64,000 nt of DNA from Sphingomonas sp. BK235 (GCF_004345855.1 NZ_SLXN01000004.1:1-64000); one strand, 5' to 3'. Positions 37,126-48,596 are shown, counted from the first letter of the stretch. Translations and numbers: made by a program. The notes: a model not told the origin generated them from the letters alone.

Positions 37126-37502
37126 CCCGCGTCGTCGACTCGTCGGTCGTGCTCGCCTACCTCCTCGGTGAACCGGGTGGCGAGCTGCTGGCCGACGATG
37201 ACGGACGCTTCATCCTCTCCACGGTCAATCTGACCGAGGTACTGACCGTGGCGATGGAGCACGATCTCGCCCCCGAGATGGTGCTCGGCATCTTACGTCC
37301 ACTGCCCGTCGATCACGTCGAGCATGGCGTCGATGACGCGATCGGTGCGGCCCGGCTGCGGCCGCTCAGCCGCCATCTCGGCCTGTCGCTCGGTGACCGT
37401 GTCTGTCTGGCCCTCGGCCAGCGGCTCGGCGTGCCGGTGCTGACATCCGATCGGCGGTGGACCGACCTCGACCTCGGCATCGACGTGCGCCTGATCCGTT
37501 GA
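37122..37502 (+). CDS. vapC: PIN-domain toxin (VapC-type ribonuclease)
   Basis: 126-residue Mg2+-dependent endoribonuclease. The four acidic positions are Asp6 (VVDSSVVLAY), Glu39 (VNLTEVL), Asp92 (LGDRVCLAL) and Asp110 (TSDRRW). Start is the GTG at 37122 that overlaps the antitoxin stop; a TTG at 37113 is less likely. Its stop TGA overlaps the TTG start of the next gene (DMT permease), so the toxin is inside a coupled chain. Target RNA is unknown, with initiator tRNA or rRNA being usual for the family. Confidence 0.92.
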   Translation: MTRVVDSSVVLAYLLGEPGGELLADDDGRFILSTVNLTEVLTVAMEHDLAPEMVLGILRPLPVDHVEHGVDDAIGAARLRPLSRHLGLSLGDRVCLALGQRLGVPVLTSDRRWTDLDLGIDVRLIR

Positions 37503-38401
37503 CCGCCGCGCGTCCGCTCTCGCCCGCGCTCGCCTTCGCGGTGGCGGCGGCAGGGATCGGGCTGTTCTCGATCATGGATGCCTTCATGAAGGCGCTCACG
37601 CTCGCGATCGGCGTCTACAACGCGCTGTTCTGGCGCGCGCTGCTCGCCGCGCTGATCGGCGGCACCTTATGGTATGCCGGCGGCGGGCGGCGCCCGAGCC
37701 CGCGCGCGCTGCGGCTCCACCTCGCGCGCGGCGCGATCACCACCGCGATGGCGCTGCTGTTCTTCTGGGGACTGGCGCGCGTGCCGATGGCCCAGGCGAT
37801 CGCGCTCACCTATATCGCGCCGCTGCTCGCCTTGTTGCTGGGCGCGCTGTTGCTCCACGAGCGCGTCGGCGCGCGCGTCGTCCTCGCCTCGCTCGCCGCG
37901 CTCGCGGGAGTGGGGGTGATCCTCGCCGGACACGCGCGGCTCGCGCTCGGCCCCGACGGGCTGCAGGGCGCCGCCGCGATCCTGGTCTCGGCGGTGCTCT
38001 ACGCGGGCAATCTCGTCGTCGCGCGCTTGCAGAGCCAGGTAGCGGACGCGCGCGAGATCGCCTTCGTCCAGTCCGCGGTGCTCGCCGCGCTGCTCGCGCT
38101 CGCCGCGCCGTGGCTCGCGACGGTGCCGCCGATGGCGCATTGGTGGCAGATCGCGGTGGCGGCCGCGCTCGCCACCGGATCGCTGTTCCTGCTCGGCTGG
38201 GCCTATGCGCACGGCGAGACGGGCTTTCTCGCCACCACCGAATATACCTCCTTCGTCTATGCCGCGCTGCTCGGCTGGGCGGTGTTCGGCGAGCGCGTCG
38301 CCCCCACCACGCTCGCGGGCGCGGCGGTCATCGTGGCGGCGTGCCTCTATGGCGCGCGGCGTCGCGCGGTGCCGCGCGGTGCGCTAGAGGGAGCGGCATG
38401 A
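37499..38401 (+). CDS. EamA/DMT-family permease
   Basis: 300-residue inner-membrane drug/metabolite transporter with ten predicted helices in two repeated halves: FAVAAAGIGLFSIMDAFMKAL...NALFWRALLAALIGG, then PMAQAIALTYIAPLLALLLGALLLHERVGARV, and the second half with TGFLATTEYTSFVYAALLGWAVFGERVAPTTLAGA. The start is the TTG at 37499 overlapping the vapC stop (TTGA); an internal ATG would fall inside the first helix. Its own stop overlaps the GNAT start (ATGA). Substrate unknown. Confidence 0.85.
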   Translation: MTAARPLSPALAFAVAAAGIGLFSIMDAFMKALTLAIGVYNALFWRALLAALIGGTLWYAGGGRRPSPRALRLHLARGAITTAMALLFFWGLARVPMAQAIALTYIAPLLALLLGALLLHERVGARVVLASLAALAGVGVILAGHARLALGPDGLQGAAAILVSAVLYAGNLVVARLQSQVADAREIAFVQSAVLAALLALAAPWLATVPPMAHWWQIAVAAALATGSLFLLGWAYAHGETGFLATTEYTSFVYAALLGWAVFGERVAPTTLAGAAVIVAACLYGARRRAVPRGALEGAA

Positions 38402-38880
38402 CCGCCTCGATCCGCCCCGCCACCCCCGCCGACGTTCCCACGATCCTCCGCTTCGTGCGCGAGCTCGCCGCGTTCGAGCGCGCGCCCGACGCGGTGAAGG
38501 CGAGCGAGCCGATGCTCCACGCCGCGCTGTTCGAGGCTCCCCCGGCGGCCGAGGCGCTGATCGCCGAGCGCGACGGCGCGGCGGTGGGGTTCGCGATCTT
38601 CTACGTCACCTTCTCGACCTGGACCGGGCGGCGCGGGCTGTGGCTCGACGATCTGTACGTCGCGCCGGAGGCGCGCGGGCATGGCGTCGGCGCGGCGCTG
38701 CTCGCGCGGCTGGCGGGGATCGCGCTCGACCGCGGCTATGCGCGGTTCGAATGGTGGGTGCTCGACTGGAACACCCCCGCGATCGACTTCTACCGCGCCA
38801 AGGGCGCGATCGCGCAGGACGAATGGACCGTCCAGCGGGTCGAGGGCGAGGCGTTGGTGACGCTGGCGGGGCGCGGCTGA
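38398..38880 (+). CDS. GNAT-family N-acetyltransferase
   Basis: 160 residues, ATG overlapping the DMT stop. Acetyl-CoA-binding GNAT fold: IRPATPADVPTILRFVRELAAFERAPDAVK, EAPPAAEALIAERDGAAVGFAIFYVTFSTWTGRRGLWLDDLYVAPEARGHGVGAALLARLAG with the pyrophosphate loop RGHGVG, and WWVLDWNTPAIDFYRAKGA. The WLDDLYVAPEARG and FYRAKGA wording matches diamine/thialysine acetyltransferase-like enzymes, but the substrate is not certain. It sits in a coupled cluster with transporters. Confidence 0.88.
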   Translation: MTASIRPATPADVPTILRFVRELAAFERAPDAVKASEPMLHAALFEAPPAAEALIAERDGAAVGFAIFYVTFSTWTGRRGLWLDDLYVAPEARGHGVGAALLARLAGIALDRGYARFEWWVLDWNTPAIDFYRAKGAIAQDEWTVQRVEGEALVTLAGRG

Positions 38881-38881
38881 G

Positions 38882-39205
38882 ATGGCCTGGCTCTGGCTGG
38901 TCGCCGGCGGGCTGTTCGAGGTGGGCTTCACCACCTGTCTGCGCAACGTCGAGGGCTTCCGGCACATCGGCTGGACGCTCGGCTTCCTCGTCGCGGTGTC
39001 GCTGTCGATGCTGCTGCTCGAATATGCGGCGCGGTCGATCCCGATGGGCACGGCCTATGCGGTGTGGACCGGGATCGGCGCGCTCGGCACCGTGCTGATC
39101 GGGATCGTCTGGTACGGCGAACCCGCGACGCCGCTGCGGCTGCTGCTGATCCTCGGCGCGGTGTCGTGCATCGCCGGGCTGAAGCTGCTCGGCGGGGCGC
39201 ATTGA
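38882..39205 (+). CDS. Small multidrug resistance (SugE/Gdx-like) protein
   Basis: 107-residue, four-helix SMR transporter. Starts MAWLWLVAGGLFEVGFTTCLRN with the essential Glu13 in TM1. Then GWTLGFLVAVSLSMLLLEYAARSIPMGTAYAVWTGIGALGTVLIGI and YGEPATPLRLLLILGAVSCIAGLKLL. SMR proteins of the SugE branch export guanidinium or quaternary amines; the TM1 wording LFEVGF is consistent with SugE but the distinction is not firm. One base after the GNAT stop, so translationally coupled. Confidence 0.9.
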   Translation: MAWLWLVAGGLFEVGFTTCLRNVEGFRHIGWTLGFLVAVSLSMLLLEYAARSIPMGTAYAVWTGIGALGTVLIGIVWYGEPATPLRLLLILGAVSCIAGLKLLGGAH

Positions 39206-39212
39206 GCGCGGC

Positions 39213-39545
39213 ATGGCGCTCGACCGCGGGCTGATCGACTGGGTGGCGGAGGCGCTGGCGCCGCTCGGCATCGTCACCCACCGGCGGATGATGGGCGGGG
39301 CGGCCTTGTACCTCGACGGGGTGATCTTCGCGCTGGTGACGCGCGACGGCGCGCTGTGGTTCAAGGCCGACGCGGTCAGCGACGCGGCATGGGACGCGGA
39401 AGGGTGCGAGCGCTTCCGCTACGCGCGCGCGGGGCGGACCGCGTCGATCAACTATCGCCGCGCGCCCGAGGCGGTCCACGACGACGCCGAGGCGATGCGC
39501 TCCTGGGCGCTGCTCGGGGTGGCGGCGGGGCGCCGCGCGGCTTGA
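39213..39545 (+). CDS. TfoX N-terminal domain protein
   Basis: 110 residues. The TfoX/Sxy N-domain pattern is present: WVAEALAPLGIVTHRRMMGGAALYLDGVIFALVTRDGALWFKADAVSDAAWDAEGCERFRYARAGRTASINYRRAPEAVHDDAEAMRSWALLG. Proteins with only this domain are widespread; full-length TfoX controls competence, but a stand-alone N-domain need not. Last gene of the vapBC-DMT-GNAT-SMR chain, 7 bp after the SMR stop. Confidence 0.87.
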   Translation: MALDRGLIDWVAEALAPLGIVTHRRMMGGAALYLDGVIFALVTRDGALWFKADAVSDAAWDAEGCERFRYARAGRTASINYRRAPEAVHDDAEAMRSWALLGVAAGRRAA

Positions 39546-39689
39546 CTCGCCCGCGCCGCGCCGCTACCCGCGCCGCTTCGCAATCGCCCCCGCACCCCGG
39601 TGAAGCGGCGGGCCTGCGCTTTCCACCTCGTGGATCACGCGGCGCGATGACCGGGACCAACGTTGTACGCCATTGCTTAGGAACATCTG

Positions 39690-40304
39690 ATGTCGAAGCG
39701 CAGCAGCGCCAAGTACAAGCTCGACCGTCGTCTCGGCGAGAACATCTGGGGCCGGCCGAAGAGCCCGGTCAACAAGCGCGAGTACGGCCCGGGCCAGCAC
39801 GGCCAGCGCCGCAAGGGCAAGATGTCGGACTTCGGCATCCAGCTGCGCGCCAAGCAGAAGCTCAAGGGCTATTACGGCGACGTCACCGAGAAGCAGTTCC
39901 GCCACGCCTATGAGGAGGCGTCGCGCATGAAGGGCGACACCTCGCAGAACCTGATCGGCCTGCTCGAGCGCCGCCTCGACGCGATCGTTTATCGCGCCAA
40001 GTTCGCACCGACGATCTGGGCCGCGCGCCAGCTGGTCAGCCACGGCCACGTCCGCGTCAACGGCGTGAAGTGCAACGTCGCGTCGCGCCGCTGCAACGTC
40101 GGCGACGAGATCACGCTCGGCACCAAGGCGCAGGAGATGGCGCTGGTGCTCGAGGCGCAGCAGCTCGCCGAGCGCGAGGTGCCCGATTATGTCGCGCCCG
40201 ACGGCGCCGCCAAGGTGAGCTTCATCCGCGTGCCGACGCTGGACGAGGTGCCCTATCCGGTGAAGATGGAGCCGAACCTGGTCGTCGAGTTCTACTCGCG
40301 CTGA
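39690..40304 (+). CDS. rpsD: 30S ribosomal protein S4
   Basis: Primary 16S rRNA-binding protein of the small subunit, 204 residues. N-terminal [62 protein letters not shown], then the S4 RNA-binding domain [49 protein letters not shown]. The zinc-binding Cys cluster of some S4 proteins is absent, as usual in alphaproteobacteria. It stands alone, outside the alpha operon, and is followed by a strong terminator. Confidence 0.98.
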   Translation: MSKRSSAKYKLDRRLGENIWGRPKSPVNKREYGPGQHGQRRKGKMSDFGIQLRAKQKLKGYYGDVTEKQFRHAYEEASRMKGDTSQNLIGLLERRLDAIVYRAKFAPTIWAARQLVSHGHVRVNGVKCNVASRRCNVGDEITLGTKAQEMALVLEAQQLAEREVPDYVAPDGAAKVSFIRVPTLDEVPYPVKMEPNLVVEFYSR

Positions 40305-40332
40305 TCGGTTTCCGACGGTTGGTTTCAGGAGG

Positions 40333-40362
40333 GGGCGGCGCCGCGAGGCGCCGCCCTTCTTC
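40333..40362 (+). terminator. Rho-independent terminator after rpsD
   Basis: Perfect 10-bp stem GGGCGGCGCC/GGCGCCGCCC with a GCGA tetraloop, followed by TTCTTC. It lies 29 bp after the rpsD stop and also separates it from the convergent peptidase gene. Clearest terminator of the window. Confidence 0.85.
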
Positions 40363-40377
40363 GTTGCACGGATGCCG

Positions 40378-42414
40378 TCACTTCCCCGCGAAGGCGGCGC
40401 GAAGGAAGGCGTCGCTCTGGCGCAGCATCGCGGCGCGCGCGCGATCGTCGTCGAGCTGGTGGTCGAGCCCCTCGTACACCACCAGCGTCGACGCCTTGCC
40501 CGCGGCGTGGAGCCGCTTGTCCATCAACCGCGACTGGCCCACGCCGACATTGAGGTCGCGGTCGCCGTGGAACAGCAGCACCGGCGCCTTGAAGCGCTCG
40601 GCGTGGCGCGCGGGCGAGCCCTTGGTGACATTCTCGCCCGAGCCGATCTGCCGCTGCACCATGGCATGGTTGGTGAAGCCCTGTGCCTCCTGCTTGGTGC
40701 GGCCGAGATCGGTCACCGGCGCGATCGCCACCACCGCCCTGAACAGGTCGGGATCGACCACGTTGCTCTGCAACGCGGCATAGCCGCCGTAGGACCAGCC
40801 GACGATGCCGAGCTTGCCCGCGTCCGCGATGCCCTGCTTGACCAGCCAGCGCCCGGCGTCGCTGACGTCGCCGATCGCCAGCTCCCAGGAGCGGAAGCCG
40901 TTGTTGGCGAACCACGCGTCGCCATAGCCGGTCGAGCCGCGGAACTGCGGCTGCAGCACCGCATAGCCCGAGGCGGCGAAGAACTGGACGAGCCAGTCGA
41001 AGCCCCATTCGTCGCGATAGGCCGGCCCGCCGTGCGGCATCACGATCGCGGGCAGCCCCTTGCTCGCACCGCCGGGCGGCAGCGTGAGATAGGCGGGGAT
41101 CATCGTGCCGTCCGCCGCGGGGAATTTCACCGCGGTCATCTGGCCCAGCGGTACGCCCTCCAGCTCGGGACGCGCGGACATCAGCGGGTCGAGCGTCCGC
41201 TTCGCCTTGGTGTAGAGATAATAGCTGCCCGGATCGACGTCGCTCCCGGCGAACACCAGCAGCCGGCTCTCGTCCGCGGTGGCGCCCACCAGGCCGATCA
41301 GCGGCGACTTGGGCAGCGCCTTGGCCAGCTTGGCGGCGAGCGTCTTGTATTCGGGGTCGAAATAATCGGTCTGCCGGCGATCCGTGACATAAGTGGCGCC
41401 GATCACGCGGCCGTGGCGCCCGATCCGCGCGATGCCACCGACATCGACCTCGGGGTTGCTCCACACCAGATCGGCCTTCATCGACCCGTCCAGCGCGACG
41501 GAATAGAGCGCGAGGCGCCCGTCGAGCCGTCGCGTCGCGAAGGTGACGTCGCGCGTGCCGTCGACCGCCAGCGGCTCGAACACGCTCGGCCCGTCCTGGC
41601 GCGCGAGGCTGAACGGCTTCCACTGCGGCTGACCGGTCGGCCGGTAGCTATAGACGGTCTCGCCCTTGAGCTCGCCGTCGTCGCGCTGCGGCATCGTCTG
41701 TCTGATGCGGATATTGCCCTGGCCGTCGGCGAGCCAGTCGACCGCGTCGGCGACCGGGCGCTCGATCAGCTGCGCCTTGCCCGTGTTGCTGTCGACCAGC
41801 TCGACCGCGAGGCCGTCGCGCGTGGAGGGCGCGATGTTCGAGCCCAGCTCGCCGCGCTCCGGGATGAAGTCGCGCTGCATCAACACCCAGCCGTCGCCCG
41901 CGCGCCAGTCGATCACGTCGCCGTCGAACTGGTTGAGCCGCAGCGCGCTGCCGCGGCTCTTGCGCCCGAGATAGAGCGGCTTGCCGCCGTTGGCATCGAA
42001 GGCGAACAAGCGCGAATAGCCGACCTGCTTGTCGTAATAGTCCGAGATGCCGCGGAACTTGCAGATCAGCCGCGCCGACGAGGCCCAGCCGCACAGCGAC
42101 GGGGTCATTCGTTCGCCGTCGCCCAGATCGATCACGTCCTCGCGCCCGCGCGCCACGTCGATCAGCCGCACCGCGCTGCCGCGTCCGCTCGTCGCGCTGA
42201 TGTACGCGATATGCGCGCCGTCGGGCGCGAGGCTGATCTGGCCGACATGCTCCCGCGCGCCGAACCGCGCCGCGAGATCCCTGGCCGCCTCGGTCACCGC
42301 CGGCGCCGCGGCGGCGGTCGCCGCGCCCTTGTCCGTCGGCGCGGCGAGCGCGGCATGGCCGGTCACCCCCGCGAGCAGCGCCGCGATCGCCGCACGCCTC
42401 CCCCTCTTCGTCAT
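40378..42414 (-). CDS. S9-family prolyl-oligopeptidase-like peptidase, exported
   Basis: 678 residues from ATG 42414. A signal peptide with an RGRR before the hydrophobic stretch (MTKRGRRAAIAALLAGVTGHAALAAP) suggests periplasmic location. The N-terminal beta-propeller covers about residues 60-400 (repeats such as LAPDGAHIAYISATSGRGSAVRLIDVARG). The C-terminal alpha/beta-hydrolase has GLPAIVMPHGGPAYRDEWGFDWLVQFFAASGYAVLQPQFRGSTGYG, KLGIVGWSYGGYAALQSN with nucleophile Ser541, HGDRDLNVGVGQSR with Asp, and EGLDHQLDDDRAR with His. Likely acyl-aminoacyl peptidase or dipeptidyl-peptidase-like. Divergent from the M28 peptidase at 42533, with 118 bp between them, so both may be co-regulated in peptide use. 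Confidence 0.92.
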   Translation of the reverse strand: MTKRGRRAAIAALLAGVTGHAALAAPTDKGAATAAAAPAVTEAARDLAARFGAREHVGQISLAPDGAHIAYISATSGRGSAVRLIDVARGREDVIDLGDGERMTPSLCGWASSARLICKFRGISDYYDKQVGYSRLFAFDANGGKPLYLGRKSRGSALRLNQFDGDVIDWRAGDGWVLMQRDFIPERGELGSNIAPSTRDGLAVELVDSNTGKAQLIERPVADAVDWLADGQGNIRIRQTMPQRDDGELKGETVYSYRPTGQPQWKPFSLARQDGPSVFEPLAVDGTRDVTFATRRLDGRLALYSVALDGSMKADLVWSNPEVDVGGIARIGRHGRVIGATYVTDRRQTDYFDPEYKTLAAKLAKALPKSPLIGLVGATADESRLLVFAGSDVDPGSYYLYTKAKRTLDPLMSARPELEGVPLGQMTAVKFPAADGTMIPAYLTLPPGGASKGLPAIVMPHGGPAYRDEWGFDWLVQFFAASGYAVLQPQFRGSTGYGDAWFANNGFRSWELAIGDVSDAGRWLVKQGIADAGKLGIVGWSYGGYAALQSNVVDPDLFRAVVAIAPVTDLGRTKQEAQGFTNHAMVQRQIGSGENVTKGSPARHAERFKAPVLLFHGDRDLNVGVGQSRLMDKRLHAAGKASTLVVYEGLDHQLDDDRARAAMLRQSDAFLRAAFAGK

Positions 42415-42532
42415 GATATTCCCCCATTTTCCCCGCGATAACTCTATCCGCCGCGCGGTCCGCCGCAAGCCCCGCGTGGACAGCGCTGACCCGGGTTGGC
42501 AGAAGGCGGCGATCGTCTCCCCGGAGTCCCCC

Positions 42533-44185
<1,653 letters not shown>

Positions 44186-44200
44186 ACAGGAGTGACGACC

Positions 44201-45166
<966 letters not shown>

Positions 45167-45178
45167 CAGGGTCGGGCG

Positions 45179-45203
45179 GCGGGGGAGGCGTCCGCTCCCC
45201 CGC
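45179..45203. terminator. Bidirectional hairpin between aguA and HerA-like gene
   Basis: A 9-bp perfect stem GCGGGGGAG/CTCCCCCGC with a 7-base loop between two convergent stops (45166 and 45209). Likely terminates both; a T-run is absent on either side. Confidence 0.5.
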
Positions 45204-45208
45204 CCGCC

Positions 45209-46672
45209 TCACGCCGCCTCCGCCGCCCCGGTCGTCCAGCCGAGATGCGGGATCGTGATCGAGCGCTTGCCCGCCATGTCGGTGCGCGTGACGAACAGGT
45301 CGCGGCTCTCGATATAGCCGATCAGCCGCTTCACCCGCCCGAGCGAACTCGTCCCATAGGTATGCGCGATCGCCTCGTCCGACGGGCACGGCTCGCCGTC
45401 GCGCGCTGCCTTGGCCACCAGCAGGAAGGCGCCGAGCATGTCGTCGGGCAGCCCCTGCGCCAGCGCCAGCGCGCTTGCCCATTCCTCGGCGTGCGGGGTG
45501 AAGATGCCCGCGCGCGCGCACGACAGCCGGCGGCTGAAGGCGGGGAGGTCGAGCGCCGGGCGCGCCACGCCCGTCATCCGGCAGCGCACCTGAAAGTCCT
45601 GGAACAGCACCGCGGCGGGTCGTCCCGCGCTCTCCGCGTCGGCGACGATCGCGCGCAGCACCTCGGCGTAGACCGCCTCGACCTCCTCCTCGGAGCGATC
45701 GGGCAGCGCGGGCGCGGGCACGCCCGGCGCGGGCGGCGCGGCGAGATCGGCGAGCAGCTCCTCGCTCGGCACGCGGCGCGGGCGCGGATCGAACGACAGC
45801 GGCAGCGACGGCGCCGCCTCGGGGGTGACGTCGAGCAGCGCCTGCACGTCGACGCTGTCCGCCTTGGGCAGCGGCACCAGCTTGGGGCTGCCGCTGCGCG
45901 CCTGCGTCTCCACCGCGCCGATCTTCACGGTGAGCGGGCGGCGCGACACCGCGGGGCCAAGCGCCAGGAAGGTGCCGCGCGCGAGGTCGCGGATCACGTC
46001 GGCCTGACGCCGCTCCATGCCCAGCAGGTCCGCCGCGCGCGCCATGTCGATATCGAGGAAGGTACGCCCCATCAGGAAGTTGCTCGCCTCGGCCGCGACG
46101 TTCTTGGCGAGCTTCGCCAGCCGCTGCGTCGCGATCACCCCGGCCAGCCCGCGCTTGCGCCCGCGGCACATCAGGTTGGTCATCGCCGAGAGCGAGGCGC
46201 GGCGCACGTCCTCGGCCACCTCGCCGCCGGTGGTGGGAGCGAACAGCTGCGCCTCGTCGACCACCACCAGAGCGGGATACCAATGCTCGCGCGGCGCGTC
46301 GAACAGAGCGCCGAGGAAGCCCGCGGCGCAGCGCATCTGGCCCTCCGCCTCGAGCCCCTCGAGGCTGAGCACGACGCTGGCGCGATGCTCGCGCAGCCGC
46401 GCGGCGATGCGCGCGATCTCGCGCTCGGCATAGTCCGCGCCCTCGATCACGACATGGCCGTAGCGCTCGGAGAGGGTGACGAAATCGCCCTCGGGATCGA
46501 TCACCACCTGCTGCACCTGCCCGGCCGAGCCCTCGAGCAGGCGGCGCAGCAGGTGCGACTTGCCCGAGCCCGAATTGCCCTGGACGAGCAAGCGGGTGGC
46601 GAGCAGTTCCTCGAGATCCATTGTCACGGGCGCGCCCGACGTATCGGTGCCCATGTCCACGCTGACGGTCAT
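45209..46672 (-). CDS. HerA-like ATP-binding protein
   Basis: 487-residue P-loop ATPase. Start ATG 46672. Walker A GNSGSGKS near residues 31-38 after RLLVQ, then VVIDPEGDFVTLSERYGHVVIEG, ALVVVDEAQLFAP (Walker B), LMCRGRKRGLAGVIATQRLAKLAKNVAAEASNFLMGRTFLDIDMARAADLLG. These are the motifs of HerA/FtsK-type bacterial ATP-binding proteins (DUF853/DUF87-like). A Pro-rich linker separates a C-terminal region of about 190 residues with a winged-helix-like DEAIAHTYGTSSLGRVKRLIGYIESRDLFVTRTD. No NurA nuclease or other defence partner adjoins. The role is unknown. Confidence 0.8.
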   Translation of the reverse strand: MTVSVDMGTDTSGAPVTMDLEELLATRLLVQGNSGSGKSHLLRRLLEGSAGQVQQVVIDPEGDFVTLSERYGHVVIEGADYAEREIARIAARLREHRASVVLSLEGLEAEGQMRCAAGFLGALFDAPREHWYPALVVVDEAQLFAPTTGGEVAEDVRRASLSAMTNLMCRGRKRGLAGVIATQRLAKLAKNVAAEASNFLMGRTFLDIDMARAADLLGMERRQADVIRDLARGTFLALGPAVSRRPLTVKIGAVETQARSGSPKLVPLPKADSVDVQALLDVTPEAAPSLPLSFDPRPRRVPSEELLADLAAPPAPGVPAPALPDRSEEEVEAVYAEVLRAIVADAESAGRPAAVLFQDFQVRCRMTGVARPALDLPAFSRRLSCARAGIFTPHAEEWASALALAQGLPDDMLGAFLLVAKAARDGEPCPSDEAIAHTYGTSSLGRVKRLIGYIESRDLFVTRTDMAGKRSITIPHLGWTTGAAEAA

Positions 46673-46793
46673 TGGTATCGCCTGTGCCCGAAGGCGCGGA
46701 GTCGGGGCAAGCGCGATGATGCGGCACCAAGACGCGCGCGACAGCGCGCCCTCACTCCGCCTGGGGGGCACGTCTCCCGCCCCGGACGCCCCC

Positions 46794-47004
46794 CTCTTCG
46801 CGCCTTCGCGTCTTCGCGTGAGCATCGATCTTGTGTTCACGCGAAGACGCGAGGACGCGAAGGGGTCGCGCATGACGAACAGGGCATCGCCCCTCACGAG
46901 CCCTCTCTGCGCCTCCGCGCCTCCGCGCGAACCGATTAGCGCTCCGCCCGCGGCGCGCGTTCGGTTCGTGATGATCGCGCAGAGACGCGGAGACGCGGAG
47001 AAGG
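46794..47004. repeat. Two long imperfect inverted repeats
   Basis: The first, 46794-46863, pairs CTTCGCGTCTTCGCGTG with CACGCGAAGACGCGAGGACG across an AT-containing centre. The second, about 46900-47004, pairs CTCTGCGCCTCCGCGCCTCC with GCGCAGAGACGCGGAGACGC around CGAACC...GGTTCG. Both are built from the same (C)GCGNAGAC/TCTNCGC unit. They occupy the gap between the HerA-like gene and yebC, with no gene in it. Confidence 0.75.
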
Positions 47005-47095
47005 TGGTGTTGCCGCTGCGCGGCGGGGTGCGCCCCGGACTGGCATCGCGCGCCGCCGCGGGATAAAGGCTGGGGATTACCCGCTAGAGGCAGTC

Positions 47096-47839
47096 ATGGC
47101 AGGCCATTCCAAATTCAAGAACATCATGCACCGCAAGGGTGCGCAGGATAAGAAGCGCTCGGGCATGTTCTCCAAGCTCAGCCGCGAGATCACCGTGGCG
47201 GCCAAGATGGGTCTGCCCGACCCCGACATGAACCCGCGGCTGCGCGCCGCGGTGAACGCCGCCAAGGCGCAGTCGATGCCCAAGGACAATATCCAGCGCG
47301 CGATCGACAAGGCGAGCAAGGGCGACACCGAGAATTACGAGGAGATCCGCTACGAGGGCTTCGGCCCCGGCGGCGTGTCGCTGATCATCGAGGCGCTGAG
47401 CGACAACCGCAACCGCACTGCCACCAACGTGCGCACCGCGGTGTCGAAGAACGGCGGCAACCTCGGCGCGAGCGGGTCGGTCAGCCACGCCTTCGACCGC
47501 GTCGGGCTGATCACCTATCCCGCGAGCGCGGGCGACGCCGAGAAGGTGTTCGAGGCCGCGCTGGAGGCGGGCGCCGAGGACGTCACCTCGAGCGACGAGG
47601 GCCATGAGATCTGGACCGCGGTGGCCGACCTGCACGAGGTCGCCAAGGCGCTGGAGCCCGTGCTGGGCGAGGCCGAGGGCGCCAAACTGGCGTGGCGCCC
47701 GCAGACGATGGTCGAGGTCGGCGAGGACGAGGCGGCGACCTTGTTCAAGCTGATCGACGCGCTCGACGACGATGACGACGTCCAGACCGTGTGGGGCAAT
47801 TACGAGGTCTCCGACGCGGTGATGGAGAAGCTGGGTTGA
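47096..47839 (+). CDS. yebC: YebC/PmpR-family translational/transcriptional regulator
   Basis: 247 residues. Family start [38 protein letters not shown], then [59 protein letters not shown] and the acidic C-terminal domain. YebC proteins (TACO1 relatives) are now linked to relief of stalling at proline-rich stretches in translation, besides transcription control; which applies here is not known. It is upstream of ruvC (31 bp), the usual arrangement in proteobacteria. Confidence 0.96.
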   Translation: MAGHSKFKNIMHRKGAQDKKRSGMFSKLSREITVAAKMGLPDPDMNPRLRAAVNAAKAQSMPKDNIQRAIDKASKGDTENYEEIRYEGFGPGGVSLIIEALSDNRNRTATNVRTAVSKNGGNLGASGSVSHAFDRVGLITYPASAGDAEKVFEAALEAGAEDVTSSDEGHEIWTAVADLHEVAKALEPVLGEAEGAKLAWRPQTMVEVGEDEAATLFKLIDALDDDDDVQTVWGNYEVSDAVMEKLG

Positions 47840-47846
47840 TCGCGAT

Positions 47847-47865
47847 CCTCCCCGCCGCGGGGAGG
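47847..47865 (+). promoter_or_regulatory. Hairpin over the ruvC ribosome binding site
   Basis: CCTCCCCG pairs with CGGGGAGG through a 3-base loop. The second arm includes the first bases of the ruvC Shine-Dalgarno GGAGGAG (47862-47868; ATG at 47871), so folding would hide it. It may couple ruvC translation to yebC or act as a simple attenuator. Confidence 0.5.
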
Positions 47866-47870
47866 AGCCG

Positions 47871-48377
47871 ATGATCATCCTCGGGCTCGATCCGGGGCTG
47901 GGCACCACCGGCTGGGGCGTGATCCACGCCGACGGCAACCGGCTGCGCCACGTCGCCAACGGGCAGATCCGCACCGATCCGTCGATGCCGCTGCCGCGCC
48001 GGCTGTCCAACCTCCACGCCGCGCTGACCGACGTGATCCTCGCCGAGCGCCCCGATTCGGCCGCGGTGGAGGAGGTGCTCGGCAACACCAACGCCCAGTC
48101 GACGCTCAAGCTGGGGCAGGCGCGCGGCGTGGTGCTGCTCGCCGCGGCGGGGGCCGGGCTGGCGATCGGTGAATATCATCCCTCCACCGTGAAGAAGGCG
48201 GTGGTGGGCACCGGCGGCGCGGAGAAGCGCCAGATCCAGGCGATGATGGCGGTGCTGCTGCCCGGCGCCCGGCTCGCCGGCCCCGACGCCGCCGACGCGC
48301 TGGCGGTGGCGATCACCCACGCGCACCATCTCGCCAGCGCCGAGGGGATGCGCCGCCGCGCGCGCGTGACGGCCTAG
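47871..48377 (+). CDS. ruvC: Holliday-junction endonuclease RuvC
   Basis: Resolves Holliday junctions with RuvAB. 168 residues. Catalytic acids are Asp7 ([15 protein letters not shown]), Glu near residue 67 ([23 protein letters not shown]), and the Asp pair in [39 protein letters not shown] is the usual DNA-contact helix. ruvA and ruvB are not seen downstream, where a dyad repeat follows instead. Confidence 0.97.
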   Translation: MIILGLDPGLGTTGWGVIHADGNRLRHVANGQIRTDPSMPLPRRLSNLHAALTDVILAERPDSAAVEEVLGNTNAQSTLKLGQARGVVLLAAAGAGLAIGEYHPSTVKKAVVGTGGAEKRQIQAMMAVLLPGARLAGPDAADALAVAITHAHHLASAEGMRRRARVTA

Positions 48378-48502
48378 CGGCTGAGTCCGCTGATCTGAAC
48401 CGTCGGCGTGCTCCGGCGAACGCTCGCTAGGGTCGCCGCCGCTATCGCCTATGGCGCTGGCCTACCGCGTGCACGAGACCTCCGCGACACTGCGCGAACG
48501 CC

Positions 48503-48596
48503 GTCATCCCGGCCCAGCGCCGGGATCCATGGTGCCGCGAGAACAACGGCCTGGGCGCACGCGGCACGATGGATCCCGGGTCGAGCCCGGGATGAC
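48503..48596. repeat. 94-bp dyad repeat, copy 9
   Basis: A facing A. Left stem-loop GGCCCAGCGCC, right GGGTCGAGCCC. It sits between ruvC and the convergent DUF1176-type gene. Confidence 0.9.
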
